From positions 155,888,426 through 155,952,425 of the forward strand of contig NC_090323.1 in NCBI RefSeq assembly GCF_040869045.1: DNA of 64,000 nt, read 5' to 3'. The stretch is from Eurosta solidaginis. Taxonomy: Eukaryota > Arthropoda > Insecta > Diptera > Tephritidae. Below are positions 9,989 to 21,689 of this stretch, piece by piece. Each line of letters begins with the position of its first letter. Position 1 is the first letter of the stretch. The position numbers and the translations under genes are program-made. The notes below the pieces were generated by a model. It ran no database searches. It was not told where the DNA came from and saw nothing but the letters and a program-made list of their open reading frames with translations.

Positions 9989-12969
9989 CAAGTAAGGAAG
10001 GTTAAGTTCGGGTGTAACCGAACATTACATACTCAGTTGAGAGCTATGGTGACAACATAAGGGAAAATAACCATGTAGGAAAATGAACCGAGGGAAACTC
10101 TGGAATGTGTTTGTATGACATGTGTATCAAATGAAAGTCATTAAAGAGTATTTTATGAGGGAGTGGGCCATAGTTCTATAGGTGGACGCCATTTAGGGAT
10201 ATAGCCATAAAGGTGGATCAGGGTTGACTCTAGAATGCGTTTGTACAATATGGGCATCAAACGAATGGTGTTAATGAGTATTTTAAAAGGGAGTGGGCCT
10301 TAGTTCTATAGGTGGACACCGTTTCGAAATATCGCCATAAAGGTGGACCAGGGGTGACTCTAGAATGTGTTTGTACGATATGGCTATCAAATTAAAGGTA
10401 TTACTGAGGGTTTTAAAAGGGAGTGGTGGTTGTTGTATAGGTGGTCGCCTTTTCGAGATATCGCCATAAAGGTGGACCACGGGTGACTCTAGAATGCGTT
10501 TGTGCGATATGAGTATCAAATGAAAGATGTTAATGAGTATTTTAAAAGCGAGTAATCCTTAGCTCCATAGGTGGACGCCGTTTCGAGATATCGGCATAAA
10601 GGTGGACCAGGGGTGACCCTAGAATTTGTTTGTACAATACGGGTATCAAAAGAAAGGTGTTAATGAGTATTTTAAAATGGAGTAATCCTTAGTTCCATAG
10701 GTGGACGCCGTTTCGAGACATCGCCTTAAAGGTGGACCAGGGGTGACCCTAGAATTTGTTTGTACAATATGGGCATCAAACGAAAGGTGTTAATGAGTAT
10801 TTTAAAAGGGAGTGGGCCTTAGTTCTATAGGTGGACGCCGTTTCGAAATATCGCCATAAAGGTGGACCAGGGGTGACTCTAGAATGTGTTTGTATGATAT
10901 GGGTATCAAATTAAAGGTATTAATTAGGGTTTTAAAAGAGAGTGGTGGTTGTTGTATAGGTGGTCGCATTTTCGAGATATCGCCATAAAGGTAGACCAGG
11001 GGTGACTCTAGAATTTGTTTGTACAATATAGGTATCAAAAGAAAGGTGTTAATGAGTATTTTAAAAGGGAGTAATCCTTAGTTCCATAGGTGGACGCCGT
11101 TTCGAGATATCGCCATAAAGGTGGAGCTGGGGTTACCCTAGAATTTGTTTGTACAATATGGGTATCAAAAAAAGGTGTTAATTAGTATTTAAAAGGGAGT
11201 AATCCTTAGTTCCATAGGTGGACGCCGTTTCGAGATACCGCCATAAAGGTGGACCAGGGGTGACTCTAGGATTCGTTTGTGCAATATGGGTATCAAACGA
11301 AAGGTGTTAATGAGTATTTTAAAAGGGAGGGGGCCTTAGTTCTATAGGTGCGCGCCTTTTCGAGGTATCGCAATAAAGGTGGACCAGGGGTGACTCTAGA
11401 CTTTGTTTGTACGATATGGGTATCAAATGAAAGGTGTTAATGAGTATTTGTAAAGGGCGTGGGGCTTAGTTCTATAGGTGGACGCCTTTTCGAGATATCG
11501 CCATAAAGGTGGACCAGGGGTGACTCTAGAATGTGTTTGTACGATATGGGTATCAAATTAAAGGTATTAATGAGAGTTTTAAAAGGGAGTGGTGGTAGTT
11601 GTATATGTGAAGGCGTTTTCCAGATATCGACCAAAATGTGGACCAGGGTGACCCAGAACAGCATCTGTTGGATACCGCTAATTTATTTATATATGTAATA
11701 CCTGTCAAGATTTTAAGGATTTTTTATTTCGCCCTGCAGAACTTTTTCATTTTCTTCTACTTGATATGGTAGGTGTCACAACCATTTTATAAAGTTTTTT
11801 CTAAAGTTATATTTCGCGTCAATAAACCAATCCAATTAGCTCACCATGTTTCATCCCTTTTTTCGTATTTGGTATAGAATTATGGCATTTTTTTTTCATT
11901 TTTCGTAATTTTCGATATCGAAAAAGTGGGCGTGGTCATTGTCGGATTTCGTTCATTTTTCATACCAAGATAAAGTGAGTTCAAGTAAGTACGCGAACTA
12001 AGTTCGTTAAAGATATGTTGATTTTTGCTCAAGTTATCGTGTTAACGGCCATGCGGAAGGACAGACGAACGACTGTGTATAAAAACTGGGCGTGGCATCA
12101 ACCGATTTCGCCCGTTTTCACAGAAAACAGTTAAGATCATAAAATCTATGCCCCTACGAAATTTCAAAGAGATTGGTTAATTTATGTTCGACTTATGGCG
12201 TTAAAAGTATCCTAGACAAATTAAATGAAAAAGGGCGGAGCCACGCCCATTTTGAAATTTTCTTTTATTTTTGTATTTTGTTGCACCATATCATTACTGG
12301 AGTTGAATGTTGACATAATTTACTTATATACTGTAAAGATATTAAATTTTTTGTTAAAATTTTACTTTAAAAAAATTTTTTTTTTAAAGTGGGCGTGGTA
12401 CTTCTCCGATTTTGCTAATTTTTATTAGGCGTACATAATAGGAGGAACGTCCCTGCCAAATTTCATCGTGATATCTTCAACGACTGACAAATTACAACTT
12501 GCAAAATTTTAAATTACCTTCTTTTAAAAGTGGGCGTTGCCACGCCCATTCTCCAAAATTTTACTAATTTTCTATTCTGGGTCATAAATTCAACTTATTT
12601 ACCAAGTTTCGTGGCTTTATCTGTATTTGGTAATGAATTATCGCACTTTTTCGGTTTTTCGAAATTTTCGATATCGAAAAAGTGGGCGTGGTTATAGTCC
12701 GATATCGTTCATTTTAAATAGCGATCTGAGATGAGTGCTCTGGAACCCACATACCAAATTTCATCAATATACCTCAAAATTTACTCAAGTTATCGTGTTA
12801 ACGGACGGGCGGACGGACGGACGGACATGGCTCAATCAAATTTTTTTTCGATCCTGATTATTTTAATATATGGAAGTCTATATCTATCTCGATTCCTTTA
12901 TATATGTACAACCAACCGTTATCCAATCAAACTTAATATACTCTGTGAGCTCTGCTCAACTGAGTATAA
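9989..12969 (-). mobile_element. DINE-like (non-autonomous Helentron type) element, family A, copy 1
   Basis: The left end (element 3' end) begins CAAGTAAGGAAGG, then a hairpin (GTTCGGGTGTAACCGAAC, 10007-10024), then a subterminal repeat (TACTCAGTTGAGAGCT). The right end carries the inverted partner (GAGCTCTGCTCAACTGAG) ending at 12968. Between them lie a tandem array of ~130-bp units (10150-11640, about 11 units), an AT-rich region with repeated GTGGGCGTGG blocks and TTTCGATATCGAAA palindromes, and a (CGGA)n microsatellite near 12800-12825. Paired subterminal repeats, a terminal hairpin and central tandem repeats are the published layout of DINE-1 elements, which are non-autonomous Helentrons. 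No protein is encoded; the 60-90 aa open frames are by-products of the array. Confidence 0.75.
10150..11640. repeat. ~130-bp tandem array inside DINE copy 1
   Basis: About 11 diverged units, each carrying the landmarks TAGTTCTATAGGTGGACGCC, CGAGATATCGCCATAAAGG and TGGACCAGGGGTGACTC. Comparable arrays lie at 38100-39060, 47830-49325, 54730-55690, 58190-60700 and 62240-64000. Confidence 0.9.
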
Positions 12970-13039
12970 CAAAAGCAATATACACTCAAAAAAGTAGGGA
13001 TACGCCTAAAAAATTTTCAAATTGATTTTTTTTTTAACT

Positions 13040-13175
13040 TTTGATATTTCTTTGCCCGGGACTTGAACCCAGGTCCCTCGGTGTGGTAGGAGGAGTACGC
13101 TTCCACCAAATCAGCGTGCCACACCTAGGGTGCTGGGTTCGATTACCGGGCAAAGTAACATATGAAATTTTGAAA
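13040..13175. repeat. Two tRNA-like heads in opposite orientation
   Basis: Starting near 13048 the minus strand has a tRNA-type B box (CTGGGTTCAAGTCCCGGGCA) and an A-box-like stretch; starting near 13128 the plus strand has a second B-box-like stretch (CTGGGTTCGATTACCGGGCA). The outer edges, TTTGCCCGG and CCGGGCAAA, are inverted copies. This looks like two SINE heads joined, or one SINE head with an added inverted terminus. No intact cloverleaf is visible, so it is not called as a tRNA gene. Confidence 0.6.
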
Positions 13176-13595
13176 CAAAATTTAGACTAAGGTTAAAACG
13201 GTATTTATAATGTGAGTGTGTTCCCAAGGAAAGCTATATAGGAACATATGTTTCCGAAACTACTCGATATACAAACTCTAACCGCAATCTAGAAACGGTT
13301 TGCCTCCGTAAGCGTACGAGTACTAGTGAATTTCATTGAAAAAAGCATATCTCGGAAACTAAATAAGCTACAGAATCAAACCAACGGGAGGCTTTCGGTC
13401 ATTTTGCATGGCGGATTTCGATTTTGATGGTTGAAAGCTCCTGGAGCGCCATAGAATCAAACCCATTAGACATTTTAGGCATATTTTACCAAACAGGGAG
13501 AAAAGGACCAATGGACAAACCTAAACAAAAGGTATAATTTTTGGTCCATACCAGTGAACTGCAAAAATAATAATTTTCTTAATTTAATAAAACAC
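13176..13595. other. Unassigned sequence after the tRNA-like heads
   Basis: No long open frame, no tandem repeat and no recognised element. It could be the body of the adjacent SINE-like repeat. Confidence 0.3.
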
Positions 13596-13887
13596 TAATA
13601 CTGTTTTCACACAGACGGCTTATTGAATAATAAAGGCAGTTTTCTACATTAAGACGCTTATTGAGCTCAATCTTCCCTACAAAATTCGAATCTATAATTA
13701 TTTCATTAGTAGCTAATCGAATGCCTAATGAAGTCAAAAGCACAATGCAACTCTGTTGGGAGCGTTCAGTTTCTTAGTTTTTGGTGTGTTCAGTGCTTAG
13801 AAATGTCATTTGTCAAAGTAAATGTCATTGTCTGCATGGCGGAACGATACAAGGTGGCCGCATCGAACAGCTGATTATAACCTTTTT

Positions 13888-15833
13888 ATACCTTTCATGA
13901 AAATGAAATGGTATATTAATTTCGTCACGAAACTGAAAATTGTGAGTCCTTAAAGGAAAATAGATAGACCCACCATTAAGTATACCGAAATAATCAGGTT
14001 GAAGAGCTGAGTTGATTTAGCCATGTCCGTCTGTCCGTCTGTCCGTCTGTCCGTCTGTCTGTTTGTATGCAAACTAAAAATAAATAAATGTAAGGCGCGA
14101 TAACCTCTGAAGAGATCTAAGGCCGAGCTTCTCTTCCAATTTGCGTCGTGCTCCTCTTGATTTTTCCCTACAAATTGGCCGGACGGGACCTACATGTTTT
14201 ATGCCGACTCCGAACGGCATCTGCAAAGCAGATGAGTTTTCACTGAGAGCTTTTCATGGCAGAAATACACCCGGAGTGCTTGCCAAACACTGCCGAGGGG
14301 CGACCCCGCTTAGAAAAATTTTCTTCTAATTGAAAAATCTTATTTCTAAAATTTTGATGTTGCTTTGCCCGGGAGTTGAACCCAGGGCATACGGTGTGAT
14401 AGGCGGAGCACGCTACCCATCACACCACGGTGGCCGCCGTATGCAACTGTATGCAAACTAGTCCCTCAATTTTTGAGATATCTTGATAAAATTTGGTGAG
14501 CGGGTATATTTGGGTGTCCGATTAGACATTTGTCCGAACCGACCGGATCGGACCAATATAGCATATATCCTCCATACAACCGATTTTTCAGAAAAAGAGG
14601 ATTTTTGTAATATCTTACCCAATTTAACAGATTGAAGCTTCAACCTTCACCATATACTTTCGTATATTGCACATATTGTTGCCTGAAAAAATTGATAAGA
14701 TCGGTCGTATATATAGTATATATCCCCCACAACTGATTGTTCAGATAAGGAACTTTTCGTAATTACTGCCCCATTTTAAGAGCTAGAGGCTTCAAATTTC
14801 AACGAATGCTTAGGTATATAGCATATATTGTTGTCTGAAAAAATCATAGAGATCGTTGGTATATATAGTATATATATGGTGGTATATATAGTATATATAT
14901 ATAGTATATATATATATATTTTCGCAAATTTTAGCCCCATTTTAACAGCTAGAAGCTTCAAATTTCACCGAATACTTACGTATATAGCATATATTGTTGT
15001 CTGAAAAAATCATAGAGATCGGTTGTATATATAGTATATATCTCATACAACCGATTGTTCAGATAAGAAACTTTTCGCAATTTCTGCCCCATTTTAACAG
15101 CTATAAGCTTCAAATTTCACCGATTGCTTACGTATATAGCATATATTGTTGTCTGAAAAAATCATAGAGATCGGTTGTATATATAGTATATATCTCATAC
15201 AACCGATTGTTCAGATAAGAAACTTTTCGCAATTTCTACCCCATTTTAACAGCTATAAGCTTCAAATTTCACCGATTGCTTACGTATATAGCATATATTG
15301 TTGTCTGAAAAAATCATAGAGATCGGTTGTATATATAGTATATATCTCATACAACCGATTGTTCAGATAAGAAACTTTTCGCAATTTCTATCCCCATTTT
15401 AACAGCTAAAAGCTTCAAATTTCACCAAATGCTTAAGTATATAGCATATATTGTTGTCTGAAAAAATCATAGAGATCGGTTGTATATATAGTATATATCT
15501 CATACAACCGATTGTTCAGATAAGAAACTTTGCGCAATTTCTGCCCCGTTTTAACAGCTAGAAGCTTCAAGTTTCACAAAATGCTTACGTATATAGCATA
15601 TATTGTTGTCTGAAAAAATCATAGAGATCGGTGGTATATATATTATATACTTCATATAAATTCTCATTTTTGCCCCTTTTTTACGGCTAGAAGCTTCAAA
15701 ATTCATCAAATTTCATCAAATAGTTACGTTTACGTCATATATTTTTTAAATACGTGATTCGTAGTCATAGTTTTTACATGCAGACCACAAAAAACGTGAA
15801 GCTTTGCATCCTCACACAGATTACCTACCTATT
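13888..15833 (+). mobile_element. DINE-like element, family B, copy 1 (3' end missing)
   Basis: Starts TATACCTTTCATGAAAATG, followed by a GTCCGTCT microsatellite (14024-14064) and about seven ~153-bp units (about 14640-15650) marked by GTATATAGCATATATTGTTG. It shares with family A the order TCAGG...GCCATGTCCGTC and TTGAGATATCTTGATAAAATTTGG, so the families are related at the 5' end but have unrelated arrays. It stops at CTACCTATTTTT exactly where copy 2 begins. A SINE interrupts it at 14076-14438. Confidence 0.7.
14076..14438 (-). mobile_element. tRNA-derived SINE, copy 1
   Basis: About 363 bp on the minus strand. The head (right end) has an A-box-like TGGTGTGATGGGTAGCGTGC and a B box GGGTTCAACTCCC; the body follows and it ends in an AT-rich TTTATTTATTTTT tail at the left. 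It is flanked by an 11-bp direct repeat, GTATGCAAACT at 14065-14075 and 14449-14459. The empty site is present in family B copy 2 near 15997, which confirms the insertion. Transcribed by RNA polymerase III and dependent on a partner LINE; I recall this family from fruit-fly genomes. Confidence 0.85.
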
Positions 15834-15835
15834 TT

Positions 15836-17513
15836 TATACCTTTCATGAAAATGAAATGGTATATTAATTTCGTCACGAAACCGAAAATTGTAAGTCCTT
15901 AAAGGACAATAGGACCCACCATTAAGTATACCGAAATAATCAGGTTGAAGAGCTGAGTTGATTTAGCCATGTCCGTATGTCCGTCTGTCCGTCTGTCTGT
16001 TTGTATGCAAACTAGTCCCTCAATTTTTGAGATATCTTGATAAAATTTGGTGAGCGGGTGTATTTGGGTGTCCGATTAGACATTTGTCGGAACCGACCGG
16101 ATCGGACCACTATAGCATATATCCTCCATACAACCGATTTTTCAGAAAAAGAGGATTTTTGTAATATCTTACACAATTTAACAGATTGAAGCTTCAAACT
16201 TCACCATATACTTTCGTATATTGCACGTATTGTTGCCTGAAAAAATTGATGAGATCGGTCGTATATATAGTATATATCCCCCACAACCGATTGTTCAGAT
16301 AAGGAACTTTTCGTAATTACTGCCCTATTTTAAGAGCTAGAGGCTTCAAATTTCAGCGAATGCTTACGTATATAGCATATATTGTTGTCTGAAAAAATCA
16401 TAAAGATCGGTGGTATATATAGTATATATTTGGTGGTATATATAGTATATATATATAAAAAAAAAAAAAAAATAAATAAATGTAAGGCGCGATAACCTCC
16501 GAAGAGATCTAAGGCCGAGCTTCTCTTCCAATTTGCGTCGTGCTCCTCTTGATTTTTCCCTACAAATTGGCCGGACGGGACCTACATGTTTTATGAGTTT
16601 TCACTGAGAGCTTTTCATGGCAGAAATACAATCGGAGCGCATGCCAGACACTGCCGAGGGGCGACCCCGCTTAGAAAAATTTCTTCTAATTGAAAAATCT
16701 TATTTCTAAAATTTTGACGTTGCCTTGCCCGGGAGTTGAACCCAGGGCATACGGTGTGATAGGCGGAGCACGCTACCATCACACCACGGTGGCCGCATAT
16801 ATTGTTGTCTGAAAAAATCATAGAGATCGGTTGTATATATAGTATATATCTCATACAACCGATTGTTCAGATAAGAAACTTTTCGCAATTTCTACCCCAT
16901 TTTAACAGCTAGAAGCTTCAAATTTCACCAAATGCTTAAGTATATAGCATATATTGTTGTCTGAAAAAATCATAGAGATCGGTTGTATATATAGTATATA
17001 TCTCATACAACCGATTGTTCAGATAAGAAACTTTGCGCAATTTCTGCCCCGTTTTAACAGCTAGAAGCTTCAAATTTCACAAAATGCTTACGAATATAGC
17101 ATATATTGTTGTCTGAAAAAATCATAGAGATCGGTGGTATATATATTATATACTTCATATAAACTCTCATTTTTGCCCCTTTTTTACGGCTAGAAGCTTC
17201 AAAATTCATCAAATTTCATCAAATAGTTACGTTTACGTCATATATTTTTGAAATACGTGATTCGTAGTCATAGTTTTTACATGCAGACCACAAAAAACGT
17301 GAAGCTTTGCATCCTCACACAGATTACCTACCTATTTTTTATTTTATATTTATCTTAAAAATCGTTAAGGAATGCAGATCTGTTCACTATATATTTCTTA
17401 TCTTATACATCCGATTATTCGGAGATTACGAACGGGATAAGATTATTGTTCAGCCCCATACATGAAAGGTATGAAGTCTTCGGCACAGCCGAAGACAGTC
17501 CCGTTCTTACTTG
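15836..17513 (+). mobile_element. DINE-like element, family B, copy 2 (both ends present)
   Basis: Same start as copy 1 and a complete 3' end: a subterminal repeat CATGAAAGGT (17461-17470) that is the inverse of ACCTTTCATG at the 5' end, a perfect hairpin GTCTTCGG-CACAG-CCGAAGAC (17476-17496), and the terminus TTACTTG (17507-17513). Family A ends in the same TTACTTG after its own hairpin. The array is interrupted by a SINE at 16457-16796. Confidence 0.75.
16457..16796 (-). mobile_element. tRNA-derived SINE, copy 2
   Basis: Second copy of the same SINE, with the head at the right (B box GGGTTCAACTCCC near 16735) and an A-rich tail at the left (about 16 A on the plus strand from 16458). It lacks about 30 bp of the body present in copy 1. 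It sits in a tandem unit of the DINE array at a different site from copy 1, so it is an independent insertion. Its target duplication is unclear in the AT-rich flank. Confidence 0.8.
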
Positions 17514-17826
17514 TTTTATTTGATTTGATACATCAACTTCCGGCGCAGTACGATTTTGATATTTGTCCATCGAATTTACAAAAACAAAGTACATAGAATT
17601 CTTATTTATGTATGTAGGTATGTCACCATGCTGCCACCTTGTATCGTTCCGCCATGATTGTCTGTCATATAGCATTGTCATTTTATGCGCTTGACATTTC
17701 ATCCTTCATACTAATCGAGCAGTTACTTCTGTGTGAAAGCAAAAAATTTACGATTTCATTAGAAGGTGAAATGAGATCATTAAGTTTCTGTGTGAAAACA
17801 GTATAAAACTTGCATTCACATTAATC

Positions 17827-17905
17827 ATGCGAATAAACTCATATTGAATAACTCATAATTGAATAAACTCGTAATTGAATAAACTCGTAATTGAATAAAC
17901 TCAGC
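17827..17905. repeat. Short tandem repeat, ~18-bp unit
   Basis: Four or five copies of AATTGAATAAACTCGT with small variations. A related TTATTGAATAATAAAGG occurs near 13620, just inside the opposite arm of the inverted repeat. Confidence 0.6.
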
Positions 17906-18103
17906 ATCTGTCTTTACAAGACTCTGTTAGCATGATTGCGATCGAATGACCGAACAGGTTTTGCGTACGATTGTATTGATCAAACGAAGGCAAGCGGAAA
18001 ATAAAATCAAAGCACGAGAATTAGTATCGTTTAGTTCGGCAAACAAACAGAATCGTAAGCAATGTTTATATGTATGCTTATATGTATATTTATATTTTAG
18101 AGG

Positions 18104-19049
18104 TTCATAAATTTAGAATGCTGTCACAATTCCCATTGGACCCTATGCACCTTGTTGATTTGGGCGTTTCTAAAAAGTTACTTAATTTGATAATAAAAAA
18201 AGGAAACTTAATTGAAATAAATAAAAAACTAAATTATCTGTCAAGCTTAGTTCCATCAGAATTTGGTCGCGTCTGTCGAAATTTTAATTCATTTGAAACT
18301 TGGAAATCGACAGAATTTAGACAATTTTTGTTATACTCTGGTATATTTGTGTTAAAAGATTTATCGATGATAATTTATATTATCTTTTTCCTTTATTACA
18401 CTCCGGCATAAGAATACTTTCGTGTGAAGGAACTGTGTTTTCTGAAACAAATACTGCTCAATCGCTTTTAGAAGAATTTGTAAATTTTTTTGCAGATATT
18501 TACGGGGATCATAAAGTTAGCTTTAATATACATGGTCTGCTTCATTTTCCTAGTATTTCACGGCGATTGGGTCCATTAGATAACTTTTCTGCTTATAAAT
18601 TCGAAAATTATATGCAGTATTTAAAAAAATTAATAAATAAACCAAATAAAACTTTACAACAATTATATTTGCGCATTCAAGAAAGATTAGATTCAGATTT
18701 AGTAAACAGTACTTTTCCAAAAATGGGTGCTTTTAATATTGACATTAAAAAACACAAAGATTCATATTGTTTCAGTTCAATAGCAGACCCTTTAAAAATA
18801 ACTTCCACTAAAAATCAATCCGGACAGGAAGTGGTGCTTGGATATACTTTCAAAAACACTGAAAACTATTTTGAAGAACCTTTACAATCTTTTTCTAGCT
18901 TAGGTATTCTTGTAGCTAGCCAGTTAAATGAACAAACAATTGAAGTAAATCGCCAGGATATAAAATTTAAATACTTTTGCATACCACACGAAAATAAATT
19001 TATTTTGATTCCATTGCTTCACAATGTTTTTCACGACTTTTCACATTAA
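18104..19049 (+). pseudogene. CACTA/EnSpm-like transposase, C-terminal remnant
   Basis: Two open stretches in different frames (to about 18360, then about 18365-19049) make one protein similarity. Landmarks are DPMHLVDLGVSKKLL, LVPSEFGRVCR, EFRQFLLYSGIFVLKD, then FSETNTAQSLLEEFV, NIHGLLHFP and GPLDNFSAYKFENY followed by a KPNK stretch. This set is characteristic of a large family of transposon-derived proteins in insects and cnidarians that I associate with the CACTA/EnSpm group; that assignment is from memory. The N-terminal part with the first catalytic acids is absent upstream. A one-base shift near 18363 breaks the frame. A possible splice acceptor (TTTTAG, 18098-18103) precedes it. It would act in the nucleus if functional; as seen it is dead. 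Confidence 0.6.
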
Positions 19050-19131
19050 AGCATTTCCGCTGATTTATTTCATTTATTTATTATTTATATAAAGTAACAC
19101 AACTAGTTTTAAACTATTTTTATTTCATGAG

Positions 19132-20256
19132 ATGGAGATGGATGCTCCCACCACATCAAAAATGAGTCAAAGTAATACGTATACACCCATCACATCACAA
19201 ATGAATAAAGGTGAAACATTTTAATACATATGTATGTGCATATTTATAATAGTAGATTTTGATATTTCAAAGCTAAAATTGTAATAAAAAAACGCTTCGT
19301 GACCGATGGAATATTTACTGAAGTAGCTGCCGCATAAATCACTACCAAACTATCAGCTCCAAAGGTTGCAAAAAAGTTGTTCGAATCCGATAAAAATTCG
19401 AACGAAGTAGCGGTTACACAACTCACCTCCAACACACCAACGCCAAAGGTTTTACAAAGTCCAGATACTTGAATTCATATGGTATTTTGTTTATTTTATT
19501 ATTTTATATACATATATAGACTATTTCATTTACCTATCATTATTTTTCTACTTATTAAATATACTTCCATGCGATTTTTGTTGAGATTTTTGAAAATCAA
19601 AAAACCTTAATTGCTAAACAGCAAAAAATTTACGAACGCCTACATAATGTCGAGAAAGCTTGCGACCAGGCAACGCTAATGGAACAGAACCAATCCATCC
19701 GCGAATGTAAAGTATTGGTAGCCAAAGTGCTACGATCGGTTGGTCGTCTGACAGGCGAACTTCAAGACGCACTGCAAATAGAGATCGCTGCAGCATTGCC
19801 TTTAGTTAGTATTGATGCAGCTATAGACGTTGAAGAAAAGCTGGAAAGGCAAGAATACTTCGAATCAATGGTGAAAGAAATAATAGTACTTTCAAAAGAT
19901 ATTTTATTTTTTAAATATTTTTGCAGAAAGATTACTTGGTCCAAATTAAAGGCAGCATCGGAACAGTTGATGAGGTTTTCCGCAGGGTCATTACCGACGA
20001 CCTAGCCTTTTTGTTTAACTTGGATGGAAGGAAGGAGAATAGAGGTTTGACGCAATTGAAACTATTCAACCAAGTTTTATACGGTAAAGAGGTTTAGCTG
20101 TTATTTATTGTAACTACTTTTATTAACTTGTTTCTCCTCCTTTTAGAGGTTTTCGCGACTGAAGGTCGAAATAAGTTCGAAAAGGCGTTAAGAAAAAGCA
20201 TCGAATTAAGTCATAATCGGTATCATCAAAAGAAGTTTTTGCTTTCGAAAAAGTAA
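19132..20256 (+). CDS. DUF4806-like small protein gene, at least three exons, possibly decayed
   Basis: Three exons join cleanly: about 19585-19870, 19927-20083 and 20147-20256, with GT/AG introns of 56 and 63 bp in phases that keep the frame open to TAA at 20254-20256. The spliced product has a coiled-coil-like start (FENQKTLIAKQQKIYERLHN), then a domain with FRRVITDDLAFLFNLDGR and GLTQLKLFNQVLY that resembles the C-terminal DUF4806 domain of many insect proteins. A first exon may be 19132-19210 (ATG, then a Ser/Thr/Pro-rich stretch, donor GTGAAA). The linker region 19270-19450 reads similarly (Thr/Ser/Pro/Lys-rich) but contains a TAA, so the gene may be broken there. It follows the transposase on the same strand, and DUF4806-type genes often ride with such transposons. 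Function unknown. Confidence 0.5.
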
Positions 20257-20279
20257 AATTTTGGTATATACCTAAAAAT

Positions 20280-20405
20280 ATTAGATTGTTACTGTTGCTG
20301 TTTGTTTTGTTGCTGCTGCTGTTGGTTTTGTTGATGCTGGTGTTTGTTTTGTTACTGCTGCCGATGGTTCTGTTGCTGCATTGATTTTGTTGCGAATCGT
20401 ATTGC
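20280..20405. repeat. TTG/CTG-rich low-complexity tract
   Basis: Runs of TGTTGCTGCTG and TTTTGTTGCTG, equivalent to CAA/CAG on the minus strand. No long open frame surrounds it, so it does not look like a glutamine-coding exon. Confidence 0.8.
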
Positions 20406-21680
20406 GTTGAAATTAATCAAAAATCATTCCACCCTTCCAATTTTGTTTCCAACTGTTATAAAATACGCATAAACTGCCTCGAAGTATATCAAAAGCACAT
20501 ACATATACTAATATTACATTTTTAATATTATAATAGTATATTATTTATATACATATGTACTTGTATATATTTGAAGTGTAATACTACGTTACATCAAAAG
20601 TGGAGTTGAAACAAACGGATCAAACAACTTGTGAATAGAAAGTTATGTATTTTTGTAGACTATAAATAGCTGTAATTATTTTGATTCATAATTAAGATTC
20701 GAACATTCCTGCCAAAGTCATAAATTTCTTTTCAAATGTACATATATACTATACTCAAAGAAAAATTAAAACCCATGATAAAAATATTAAATGAAATATT
20801 AAAAGATATGTCATAATGTCATCTATAAGACACCTCTGTTCTGTTTGTTTTTGTCATAAAAAAGTTGGCAAAATTAATTTTTATGTTATGCTGTTTAAAG
20901 TTAGTAGTTATAGTAAAAAAATTTAATCAATATACTTAAAAAATTCAAGTCTATAAAATGTTAAGGGTGTTTGTGTAAAATTATAGAAGCACCATATCCA
21001 TATAAACCTCATGAATAATAAAATCTTTCATATAATTTTGTGAGCTTTATATGGTATATAGACTTTTATAATTTTATATACATTACCCCATTGTTTTCTT
21101 GATGACGAGGATTGGGAAGTATTCCAGGGTAATGTATAATTCTTATTTAATCATTTAATAATACCTTATTTGGTTGCTTATATAGTCCCTTATTTAATAG
21201 CATACATAATTCCTTTTTTAATTGGTTATATATTCCCTTATAAAACACCCATACAATTCTTGTAACAGTCACTTATATAATGGCTTATACCATCCATATT
21301 TAATGCCATAGACTATTCTTTATATATCCCTGACGTATTAGGTGTTAAAGTGAGAGCGCTATAGCATACATAAATACGAAAAGCTTATATGCAAGAAAGA
21401 GACAAAAACTCATACGCATTTTATCCCTCAAGTTTCTGTATAATATAATGGAAAGTTTTCAAATTTATAAGGGATACTTTTCTTACTGATATGGCAAATA
21501 TGAGGGTTTATATAAGACATACTGTTCTAGCTGGGATGTTGCCGAATGTAATCGAACGTTGTTGTGTTCGATTTTTGCAGTTCAATGGTCCATACGGACC
21601 CAATTGGCAATCGTGTACCCATACCCCATACTTTCTAGTTTTAACAAATTTGAAGTCTACTTTTAGGCACGTCATCACAT
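20406..21680. other. AT-rich non-coding interval
   Basis: No supported gene. It includes a short inverted repeat (ATACATTACCC near 21080 and GGGTAATGTAT near 21128) and, from 21140 to 21330, a degenerate pattern of TTATTTAAT...ATTCC segments about 35-40 bp apart. Both are weak. Confidence 0.4.
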
Positions 21681-21689
21681 AGTGAACAA

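Larger units (their letters stand above)
13600..17830. repeat. Inverted-repeat-bounded block (possible DNA transposon ends)
   Basis: ATACTGTTTTCACACAGA at about 13600-13617 is the reverse complement of TCTGTGTGAAAACAGTAT at about 17787-17804. Inside it, GCATGGCGGAACGATACAAG (about 13834) is matched in inverted form at about 17634-17656. TCTGTGTGAAA occurs again near 17732. Between the arms lie two DINE elements of family B. Inverted termini plus repeated subterminal motifs suggest the ends of a DNA transposon, possibly related to the transposase remnant at 18104-19049, which lies just outside. Confidence 0.5.

Noticed and set aside
10283..10519. Repeated ~78-aa frame (PLVHLYGDISKRRPPI type) seen in all DINE arrays
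   Set aside because: It arises because two adjacent ~130-bp units happen to be open on the minus strand; 130 is not a multiple of three, so it cannot continue, and it lacks promoter and start context. It is not a protein family.
12225..12428. Small membrane-protein-like frames repeated in DINE copies (also 49921-50388, 56471-56761, 61546-61776)
   Set aside because: They follow the AT-rich non-coding block of family A and differ in frame and length between copies, as expected for chance frames.
13050..13120. Possible tRNA gene
   Set aside because: A- and B-box-like stretches are present but there is no complete cloverleaf, and an inverted second head follows, so a SINE origin is more likely.
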